Shown here: piece by piece, positions 1 through 5,763 of the stretch
Layout: the number at the start of each line of letters is the position of its first letter
Position numbering within the stretch: the stretch's first letter is position 1
Origin: Alphaproteobacteria bacterium
GTDB taxonomy: Bacteria > Myxococcota_A > UBA796 > GCA-2862545
Assembly: GCA_020632925.1 (NCBI GenBank)
Contig: JACKER010000008.1
Span: 62,001 to 126,000, forward strand
DNA length: 64,000 nt
Direction: 5' to 3'
Position numbers and translations under genes: made by a program
Notes under the pieces: generated by a model
What the model saw: the letters and a program-made list of their open reading frames with translations, nothing else
Database searches by the model: none
What the model was told of the DNA's origin: nothing

Positions 1-1467
1 GCCATCGCCGTGAAGGCGAGGCGGTGGGTCCTCGTCGGCGACCCGGAGCAGCTCCCGCCGTACAACAGCGCCGAGGAGAACGCGGACACCCTCGACGATC
101 TCATCGAGCCGATCATCGACCTGGCCTGTACTACGGCAGCCGTGCTCGAGAAGACCCACTCAGCCAACCGCCCGACGCTCCGTCTGGTGGTGGCGTCGTC
201 GGACCCGGACCGGGCGATGCGGGCGCTCCGCACCCACGTCCGGGCGGCACAACTGACCCATCTCCCGCCCCTCTCCAGCGTTCGTGAAGCACGATCCGTC
301 GGCGTCGTCGTGTGCTCGCCCGAGGAGGTCCAGGATGCGGTGACGAACCTGTCGCCCGCCCGTGACCGCGACCGGACGCACTCCCCCGGCCTGTCCGGCA
401 CTGTCGAGATCCTGGTGGAGCGCGGCGTCGCCGTACAGCGTCCTGCCTTCGCGAGCGGGGTGCGGCTCCTGGATGCTCGGAGACGCGCGCAGGTCGCCGT
501 CTTCGAGAACGCGTTCAACACGTACCACGCGCAGCCCTGGTCCCAACGTGCGGCCCAGCCACTCCGCCTGGTCGGCCTTCGATCCGCACTCGACAAGTAC
601 CTCCCTTCCGCGGAGGGCATCGCCGAGGTCCGTGGCCTACGGCTTCCGGAGGCGAAGCAGGTACGGGAGGCTGTCGTCGCCGCCATCGCCGAGCGGTTCG
701 CGGCCAACGCGGTGTCGGTCTACGACTGGCTCACCGGCGTCCCGGTCGAGCAGTTCGACGTGTCCCCGCTGCAGGAGCTGGCCGGCGTGGTTGCTCCGCT
801 CGAGCCGCTCCGCGCCGCGGTCCGGCCCTTCGTGGGGACGCTCCGGAAGCAGTACCGGATGCACCCGAGCCTCTCGCTCGTCCCGCGGACGATCTTCTAC
901 TTCGGCGAGGCGCTCGAGGACGGGATTCCGAGGCCAGGCGGCGGGTGTCGGGTGCGTCTGGTACAGGTGGAGGCCGACGGGCAGGGCGGCGAGGACAACG
1001 ACAACGAGGCGACGAAGATCGTGGAAGCCCTCGAACAGCTCAGCGCTGCGCACCGCGGGAAGCCGCTCCCGAGCATCATGGTGATCACCCCGTACCGCGC
1101 CCAGGAGCGGCGGCTCGAGGAAGTCGTCCGGATCGCGCGGATGAGGGGCACGCTCGACCACGTGACCGTCGACGTCTGCACGCTCGACCGATGTCAGGGC
1201 CGCGAGGCGGAGTACGTGTTCATCAGTCTCGTACGGAACCGCGCCACGCACTTCCTGGACGCGCCCAAACGCTGGAACGTCGCCCTCACCCGCGCGATGC
1301 AAGGGCTGTTCGTCTTCGGCGACATCAACGCATACCTCCGCGAGGCGGCTGCCGCGAACACCCGGCACCGACGAGGCGGCCCGCGGCCACCCATCAGCAT
1401 CCTCGCGAAGGTCCTCGACGCCTACTCCCGACAGCTCGGTCGGGCCGGCACCGGGAGGGCGTCTTGA
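1..1467 (+). CDS. DNA2/NAM7-like SF1 helicase, C-terminal part (5' end outside window)
   Basis: The reading frame is open from the first base, so the start lies upstream. 488 residues are visible. They carry the late superfamily 1 helicase motifs in order: GDPEQLPP near residue 15 (motif III), QYRMHP near 283 (motif IV), RCQGREAEYVF near 398 (motif V) and NVALTRAMQGLFVFGD near 424 (motif VI). This matches the AAA_12 C-terminal ATPase half of DNA2/NAM7/UPF1-like helicases; Walker A and B must lie upstream. Between motifs III and IV there is a long insert of about 250 residues without recognisable features. The stop overlaps the next gene (TTGA), indicating co-translation. Such helicases often sit in defence islands, and the neighbours here fit that, but the specific role is unknown. 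Confidence 0.85.
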   Translation, partial: AIAVKARRWVLVGDPEQLPPYNSAEENADTLDDLIEPIIDLACTTAAVLEKTHSANRPTLRLVVASSDPDRAMRALRTHVRAAQLTHLPPLSSVREARSVGVVVCSPEEVQDAVTNLSPARDRDRTHSPGLSGTVEILVERGVAVQRPAFASGVRLLDARRRAQVAVFENAFNTYHAQPWSQRAAQPLRLVGLRSALDKYLPSAEGIAEVRGLRLPEAKQVREAVVAAIAERFAANAVSVYDWLTGVPVEQFDVSPLQELAGVVAPLEPLRAAVRPFVGTLRKQYRMHPSLSLVPRTIFYFGEALEDGIPRPGGGCRVRLVQVEADGQGGEDNDNEATKIVEALEQLSAAHRGKPLPSIMVITPYRAQERRLEEVVRIARMRGTLDHVTVDVCTLDRCQGREAEYVFISLVRNRATHFLDAPKRWNVALTRAMQGLFVFGDINAYLREAAAANTRHRRGGPRPPISILAKVLDAYSRQLGRAGTGRAS

Positions 1468-1757
1468 ACCGCCACGCCGACGCGGACGCCACGGAGGTGG
1501 CGCTCTCGCGCGCAGACCTCGAGGTGCTCTGCGTCCTGTACGTCATCGGGACCCGCGGCTGCCCGGTGCTCGACGTGGCGTCGCGCCTCGGGCTCTCGCC
1601 ATCGCTCGCCGAGGCTGTCGCCGAAGGGATGAACCCCCTCGTGGTCATGGGGCTTCTCGACCGCACGGAGGACGGGATGTTCCGCGTGACGGAGGCGGGG
1701 CGGAGTCGGCTCGAGGACACCCTGTCGGACCTCGGGATCGCCTCTCGCCCTGTCTAG
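1464..1757 (+). CDS. Small winged-helix-like protein coupled to the helicase
   Basis: 97 residues starting at a TTG that overlaps the helicase stop (TTGA). A GGGAGGG ribosome site lies just upstream. Residues 12-80 read as a three-helix fold followed by a wing: LEVLCVLYVIG, then VASRLGLSPSLAEAVAEG, then MGLLDRTEDGMFRVTEAG. The last segment is the turn-plus-beta-hairpin pattern seen in MarR/ArsR-type winged helices. It could bind DNA or regulate or partner the helicase. The family assignment is inference from the helix-wing pattern; no catalytic motif is visible. Confidence 0.6.
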   Translation: MNRHADADATEVALSRADLEVLCVLYVIGTRGCPVLDVASRLGLSPSLAEAVAEGMNPLVVMGLLDRTEDGMFRVTEAGRSRLEDTLSDLGIASRPV

Positions 1758-1797
1758 GCTACCCGTTCCGGCTCCGGTCGAACACGTCGGCTGGGTC

Positions 1798-2139
1798 TCA
1801 CGTCCCCGGAGCACCACCATCAACAGTGGTCGAACCCGGCCGCGTCCCAATCGAAATCTCGTACACATCCGCGAGGTTGAATCGGTACAAGCCGTCGCCG
1901 TGGGGTCCAGTATGGTACTGGCCGAACCCGTCGTACCCGCCCGGGATGCGCACCGCCTCCGGCTCTTCCAACAGGAGGTACGCCTGTTGGTGCCCATGCT
2001 CGTTCCGCTCGATGGTGACTCCGCGACAGACGGCTCGAACCGGGTACGGCCCTTCGCTCTCGAGCATCAACATGATCGAATCCCATCCTTGCACGACCAC
2101 GACCTCACCCACCGCCTCGGTGCGGATGCGCTCCAACAC
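1798..2139 (-). CDS. Hypothetical protein downstream of the XRE-NTase gene
   Basis: 113 residues from a GTG start with GGAGG eight bases upstream. No family is recognised. The C-terminal half is rich in Tyr, Gly and acidic residues (YDGFGQYHTGPHGDGLYRF), compatible with a small beta-rich domain. The frame stays open and coding-like upstream as far as 2307 (EELARRTREIEAKRAAWEP), running into the end of the XRE-NTase gene. The only other candidate start there is a CTG overlapping that gene's stop (2284-2286). So either the protein is longer with a non-standard start, or it has been trimmed. It is probably the last gene of a three-gene minus-strand unit. Confidence 0.55.
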   Translation of the reverse strand: MLERIRTEAVGEVVVVQGWDSIMLMLESEGPYPVRAVCRGVTIERNEHGHQQAYLLLEEPEAVRIPGGYDGFGQYHTGPHGDGLYRFNLADVYEISIGTRPGSTTVDGGAPGT

Positions 2140-2282
2140 GGCCCAGTCCTCCGCGTTGGGCTCCCAAGCGGCCCGTTTCGCCTCGATCTCGCGCGTCCTC
2201 CTGGCGAGCTCCTCGGCGCTGGGCTGGCCCTCGAGGGGCCGATCCGGTCTGGAGGGCAGGTGGCTTCCCCCGACAGTGGGCG

Positions 2283-3629
2283 TCAGCGCTCGAGGTCGTC
2301 CGGCAGCTCAACCCGCGTCTCGGCGACACCGAAGTAGTCCCGTTCCACAGTGTGGAAGTTGGCCACGAACCGAGGAAGCAGGTCCGCGCGCGCATCGAAA
2401 CGGAACCAGTCCACCGCGTCGCGCACCCGGCGCACGAGGCGCGCATGCTCGACGTGACCGCCTTCGACCATCGCACTCACGTCGGCACGGTCGTCGCCGT
2501 GGAACCGCTTGAGCTTCGTCACCACCACGTCGGTCACGCTCAGCACCGCCAGGTCGAAGTGCGACAGGCCGAGGTCCCTCGGCGACCATTCCGCGCCCGG
2601 CGGGAGGAACGGGATGCCGGAGCCCACCACCTCCAGGTAGATCCGGTGGCGCCGGTGCAACGCGCTGTCCCGCCCTGCCAGCGCGAGCAGTCGCTCCCGG
2701 ACCGCTGCGACCTCCTGCGTCTCCAGGATGTCGCCGTCCTTGGTGCCGCGCACGTAGTCGGTCTGCAGGAAAAGCGCGGCCGAACCGAACAGCGGCAGCC
2801 GGATCCGCCGGTCGCCGGGCGTCCAGGCCGCATCGACGTCTCGGAGGAACTCGTCAATCGGATGCATGGGCCGCATCGAGGAACGAGCGAAGTCGTCCGG
2901 CTGTAGCGCCGTCACCACCCCCCACCGGCGCGAGAGTGGAGAAGCGGCCGACCACACCTCCTGCCAGGTCTTCGGCGAGCGGATGGCGCGGTCCAGCGGG
3001 TCCGGCGCCGGGGAGGCGGGGGGCTCGACGTGGGCCAGGAACGCGGCCAGCACCACCTCGGCGCGGCGGGACCGCTGGCGCCACGGGCCTGCAGGCGCGG
3101 TGGTGGAACGGGTCGCGGCGACGACGTTCTCCACCAGCCACCCCAACCGGTTCGGCACGCCGGCGACCGCGAGGTCATGTTGCAGGGGCGGGAGCGCGAG
3201 CTCGTCGATGCTCCACACCACCACCGGCGCGAGGGCCGTCAGCCAGCGCTCGGAGCGCGGTTCGAGCAGCACCGTCCGCACGGCGTCCGCTGGGCGGGTG
3301 TACCGGCCGCTCGGGACGACCTCCGAGCGCTCCCGCAGGTGCTTCGCTCCGTGCCGGACGAGGGCGTTCTGGAGGTCCCCGTCGTCGTCCTCCTCCACGC
3401 CGAACCCCGCGAGGTCCACGTTGAACAGCGCGAGGACCGTGAGGAGGTGCTCGGCGGCGAACGACCCATCTCCCGCCTCGAGCTCGCTGAGCCGGGACTG
3501 CGACAGGCCCAGCTTCGCGGCGAGCTCGGCCTGCGTCCACCCGCGGGCACGTCGCAGGCTCCGCACTTGGGCGGCGATGGCCCGGCGGGTGCGGGAGAGC
3601 TTCGAGTCGTGGTCCCGGGTCTTCGTCAT
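2283..3629 (-). CDS. XRE helix-turn-helix fused to a DUF6036-like nucleotidyltransferase
   Basis: 448 residues. Residues 18-75 form an XRE/Cro helix-turn-helix (LRRARGWTQAELAAKLGLSQ, then SRLSELEAG). A middle region of about 200 residues has no clear match. The C-terminal half looks like a minimal nucleotidyltransferase of the DUF6036/AbiEii type: GSAALFL at 282-288, then RGTKDGD (D298, D300 as likely metal ligands), and later VTKLKRFHGDDRADVSAM. That family commonly acts as antitoxin or NTase partner in MNT-HEPN or AbiE-like modules. The HTH suggests autorepression, and a TATCG-N6-CGATA palindrome lies just upstream. The ATG at 3629 is preferred over a longer frame reaching 3689, because that extension would cover the palindrome. 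Upstream on the same strand is a HEPN-like ORF. Confidence 0.75.
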   Translation of the reverse strand: MTKTRDHDSKLSRTRRAIAAQVRSLRRARGWTQAELAAKLGLSQSRLSELEAGDGSFAAEHLLTVLALFNVDLAGFGVEEDDDGDLQNALVRHGAKHLRERSEVVPSGRYTRPADAVRTVLLEPRSERWLTALAPVVVWSIDELALPPLQHDLAVAGVPNRLGWLVENVVAATRSTTAPAGPWRQRSRRAEVVLAAFLAHVEPPASPAPDPLDRAIRSPKTWQEVWSAASPLSRRWGVVTALQPDDFARSSMRPMHPIDEFLRDVDAAWTPGDRRIRLPLFGSAALFLQTDYVRGTKDGDILETQEVAAVRERLLALAGRDSALHRRHRIYLEVVGSGIPFLPPGAEWSPRDLGLSHFDLAVLSVTDVVVTKLKRFHGDDRADVSAMVEGGHVEHARLVRRVRDAVDWFRFDARADLLPRFVANFHTVERDYFGVAETRVELPDDLER

Positions 3630-3646
3630 CGCAATACCGATGCGTA

Positions 3647-3662
3647 TATCGCTTTCTCGATA
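3647..3662. promoter_or_regulatory. Palindromic operator candidate upstream of the XRE-NTase gene
   Basis: TATCG-CTTTCT-CGATA is a perfect 5-bp inverted repeat with a 6-bp spacer, 18 bases upstream of the ATG at 3629. It lies in an AT-richer stretch that also contains a TATA-like segment. The position fits autorepression by the XRE domain. This is inference from geometry; a 5-bp arm is short. Confidence 0.45.
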
Positions 3663-3798
3663 CACATGTGACCCAAAACCGTCGAGCACAACGTCAGCAT
3701 CGCGGTCATCCGACCAGTCCGGTAGCTGTATCAGCGGTCGAGCACGCTGCGTAGGCGCATCCAGGCTGGCGAGATGGATACTCCATCAAGGGACACCA

Positions 3799-4629
3799 TC
3801 AGCCTCGACTCGTAGACTCTGGTCGAATGTCTGGTACACAGCGCCCATTCGGCGGATCGCGATGGCCATGGCTGCGGCGGTCCCCATCAGGTCCTCGCGG
3901 AGCACTGCGAGTTCGAGGGACCCCTGGATGGGCGCTGTGTACCAGACGGTCCCTGACGTGGCGCGACCAGGTCGATGTGCGCAACCAGACCATCGCGCCC
4001 TCGCCCCTCCGGTCCCGAAGCTCCCGCGCCGTGATTCGTCCGTGGGCGTGCTCGATCGCGTGGCGAACGGCGAAGGCAGCCTGGACTTGGTTCCAGACAC
4101 GCCCTCGGGCATCGGGGAAACGGGTCCGGAACTCCTCCTCATCCTCCTCCGTCGGGTGGGGCTTGAGTCCGAGGTCGGACAGGACCTTCATGAACTGGTC
4201 CAGGCCGTGGCGAGGCACCGCTTGCTCGATGAAGGCCAGGATCGGATCCTCGAAGCCGGTGTCGATGCATTGCTTCGCGAACTCCTGGACCTTTCGCCCA
4301 TCGTTGAGGAGCTTGTCGAGTCCTGCCGGCGCCTTGCCACGCTCTCGGGTGGACTCGACCGCGCGATGCACCACTTTGGCTGTCAGGATCTTCACGAAGA
4401 GCTCGAACTCGGTCTTCAGCCCCACCAGCGCAGCCTTGCCGGCGCGTCCGCGCACTTTCGACGCATCCGGTGGGGTCACCTCTCCCATGAGAGCACGGTA
4501 CGCCTGGGCCCTCTCGGTCATGACGTTGCCCAGGTGGTGGTGGGCTGCCTCGTAGATGGCCAACTGGCGCAGGAGGTGGTCCTGCGCCATCGCCACGTAG
4601 AAGCTCATTTTGGCGGCGGGGATGCTCAT
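3799..4629 (-). CDS. HEPN-like protein, C-terminal third probably frame-disrupted
   Basis: 276 residues, mostly helical and soluble. Residues 184-200 read AAFAVRHAIEHAHGRIT, containing R189-x4-H194. This is the RxxxxH pattern of HEPN ribonucleases, in the usual context of a helix followed by a His-x-x-Gly-Arg turn. From about residue 217 the frame turns Arg/Pro/His-rich and stops looking coding. A neighbouring frame (3786-4142) gives a plausible helical stretch (LELAVLREDLMGTAAAMAIA), suggesting an indel or decay near 3990. The gene precedes the XRE-nucleotidyltransferase on the same strand. That order and pairing recall MNT-HEPN toxin-antitoxin modules, with this protein as the toxin candidate. 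The HEPN call rests on one motif. Confidence 0.5.
   Translation of the reverse strand: MSIPAAKMSFYVAMAQDHLLRQLAIYEAAHHHLGNVMTERAQAYRALMGEVTPPDASKVRGRAGKAALVGLKTEFELFVKILTAKVVHRAVESTRERGKAPAGLDKLLNDGRKVQEFAKQCIDTGFEDPILAFIEQAVPRHGLDQFMKVLSDLGLKPHPTEEDEEEFRTRFPDARGRVWNQVQAAFAVRHAIEHAHGRITARELRDRRGEGAMVWLRTSTWSRHVRDRLVHSAHPGVPRTRSAPRGPDGDRRSHGHRDPPNGRCVPDIRPESTSRG
3829..3947. repeat. 19-bp perfect inverted repeat with 81-nt loop
   Basis: GTCTGGTACACAGCGCCCA at 3829-3847 is the exact reverse complement of 3929-3947. The repeat lies over the doubtful 3' third of the HEPN-like ORF. It could be the trace of a small inverted insertion, a long stem-loop, or the cause of the apparent frame change. Nothing else in the stretch from 3663 to 3798 is recognisable. 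Confidence 0.7.
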
Positions 4630-4736
4630 CGGTCTTGCCGTGGAGTATTGGGCAGACTACCTCACATCCAGGCCACCAGGGCACGTCTCATGACTCCGAG
4701 CTACCTTCCTCCGCAAACTCGAGGGCGTGACGCGTC

Positions 4737-4861
4737 ATGACCTTCGAAGAGCTCCACCAGGCCATCCGCTCCGCCCTCCAGCGCGCCCGCCTCGAATACA
4801 TCCCGACGAGTGCAAGTCGGAAGCGGTCGTTGAGGCGCTCGCGGAGGTCGAGCCCGAATAG
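4737..4861 (+). pseudogene. Small ORF broken by a one-base frameshift
   Basis: An ATG at 4737 opens an amphipathic helix-like peptide (MTFEELHQAIRSALQRARLE). Near 4803 the sense continues in another frame as DECKSEAVVEALAEVEPE and ends at a TAG at 4859-4861. Adding one base near 4803 would restore a product of about 41 residues. This may be a small remnant gene or a sequencing error. No function is suggested. Confidence 0.35.
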
Positions 4862-4885
4862 CGTCCATCGGAGGTCGGTAGAGGA

Positions 4886-4952
4886 TGGAGCGGGTGACGA
4901 GAGTCGAACTCGCCGATTCCGGAGTGGCGCTCCGGTGCTTCCGCTAGGCGGC
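4886..4952 (-). tRNA. tRNA-Gly(GCC)-like sequence lacking an adjacent 5' acceptor strand
   Basis: Reading on the minus strand there is a D-arm-like segment (4937-4952), a 5-bp anticodon stem with loop GCGCCAC giving anticodon GCC (4919-4935), a 5-nt variable loop, a T arm with loop TTCGACT (4897-4913), acceptor strand CACCCGC (4890-4896), U73 and an encoded CCA (4886-4888). The T arm, U73 and CCA closely resemble bacterial tRNA-Gly. The expected 5' strand GCGGGTG is not next to the D arm, position 33 is C instead of U, and the D stem pairs poorly. An exact GCGGGTG followed by a good D-arm sequence lies at 5066-5089. This is a degenerate or interrupted tRNA, or an attachment-site remnant. Confidence 0.5.
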
Positions 4953-5093
4953 TTCTCTGCGGCTTGTTCCCTTCGCTTTCACCGCCGGACGCGCTCCCCT
5001 TCGGCATCTGACTGAAGCCAGATGGCACGTCCGGCGCCGAAAGCTCGTGACCTGCGCCTTGTTCAGCCTGACCTCGAGGCGACACCCGCACGA

Positions 5094-5165
5094 TCGCTGC
5101 GGCAGGATTCGAACCTGCATGGAACCCGGGTATGAACCAGGCGCTTTCCCATCAGCCACGCAGCG
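5094..5165 (-). tRNA. tRNA-Met(CAT) (elongator type, or tRNA-Ile2)
   Basis: A complete cloverleaf is visible on the minus strand: acceptor CGCTGCG/CGCAGCG, D arm, anticodon stem CCTGG/CCGGG with loop TTCATAC (anticodon CAT), variable loop of 6, T arm GCAGG-TTCGAAT-CCTGC and discriminator A. The C1-G72 pair excludes initiator tRNA. Elongator Met and lysidine-modified Ile cannot be separated by eye. CCA is not encoded. Confidence 0.9.
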
Positions 5166-5215
5166 GGGACGAGGACGGCACACGGCGAAAGACCGGCGCC
5201 GACGGACGGAAGTGG

Positions 5216-5287
5216 AGACGGCGCAGGGAGTCGAACCCTGCCAAGACGAGGTTGCAGCTCGCCGCCGACCCGGTCGGCCTCGCCGTC
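5216..5287 (-). tRNA. tRNA-Cys(GCA)
   Basis: The 7-bp acceptor is GACGGCG/CGCCGTC and the T arm loop is TTCGACT. The anticodon loop CTGCAAC gives GCA, with the U73 discriminator typical of tRNA-Cys. CCA is encoded at 5213-5215. The gene starts 9 bases after the end of tRNA-Gln on the same strand, so the two are probably co-transcribed. Confidence 0.92.
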
Positions 5288-5296
5288 GAGAAGAAG

Positions 5297-5369
5297 TTGC
5301 CGCGGTAGGATTCGAACCCACGATCTCTCGGATCAAAGCCGAGCGCCTTCCCACCTTGGCTACGCGGCA
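5297..5369 (-). tRNA. tRNA-Gln(TTG)
   Basis: The 7-bp acceptor is TGCCGCG/CGCGGCA. The anticodon stem CTCGG/CCGAG has loop CTTTGAT (anticodon TTG). The T arm is GTGGG-TTCGAAT-CCTAC with A73. It is the first gene of the minus-strand tRNA cluster. CCA is not encoded. Confidence 0.92.
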
Positions 5370-5459
5370 TCAACAACAAATGCCTACGCATACGTCACAG
5401 ACGATTCACCCCACCGGGTGCATCTACGACGATGCAATCACAGGGCCCAGAACGACGAA

Positions 5460-5489
5460 GCCCCCAGGTCCGTCTCCGGAGCCGGGGGC
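5460..5489 (-). terminator. Rho-independent-like terminator after the small Cys peptide gene
   Basis: On the minus strand GCCCCCGGCTCCG pairs with CGGACCTGGGGGC around a 4-nt loop, with one bulge, giving a very strong GC stem. It is followed by the T-rich TTCGTCGTT. It lies 22 bases past the stop of the 5512-5685 gene, which supports that gene being real. Confidence 0.65.
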
Positions 5490-5511
5490 CTCGTTGCTCG
5501 CGCCTGGTGGG

Positions 5512-5685
5512 CTAGAGCATGGAGACTCCCGGCTCGATACAGCCGTTCTGACCGCACATTCCGATGCAGCGACACATGGAGCCCATGACGCCGGCCATCG
5601 CGCGCACCACGGCACCGCGCCGCTCCTGGGCGAGTTGGGTTCCGGTGATCGCGGCTTGCGTGGACATGCTGATGTTGTAGTCCAT
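5512..5685 (-). CDS. Small peptide with a C-terminal Cys cluster
   Basis: 57 residues from the ATG at 5685; an inner ATG at 5667 (MSTQAAITG) and an upstream TTG at 5706 are alternatives. The N-terminal part is hydrophilic and helical (QLAQERRGAVVRAMAGVM). The C-terminal part is compact with four Cys: CRCIGMCGQNGC, spaced C-x-C-x3-C-x4-C. There is no signal peptide or membrane segment. A strong terminator follows directly, and the gene stands alone between the tRNA cluster and recC, pointing the other way from recC. The leader-plus-Cys-core layout recalls modified peptide precursors or a small metal-binding protein, but no maturation enzyme is adjacent. Function unknown. Confidence 0.6.
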   Translation of the reverse strand: MDYNISMSTQAAITGTQLAQERRGAVVRAMAGVMGSMCRCIGMCGQNGCIEPGVSML

Positions 5686-5763
5686 GGGGATGCACACGTC
5701 AACCAAGATCGTATCGATTCATCGTCGTGTCCGATCCCACCGCCCTCCGGCGTCTGAGTCTCC

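Noticed and set aside
2866..4740. 624-codon plus-strand frame
   Set aside because: It is antisense to the XRE-NTase and HEPN-like genes, and its translation is Ser/Arg/Thr-rich as expected of a shadow frame.
4886..5089. Group I intron in the tRNA-Gly-like gene
   Set aside because: The gap of about 110-130 nt is too short, no group I core sequences are visible, and the break is not in the anticodon loop: the full anticodon stem is in the 3' part.
4886..5089. tmRNA
   Set aside because: U73 and the acceptor lack the G3-U70 alanine identity pair, and no tag reading frame or pseudoknots are apparent.
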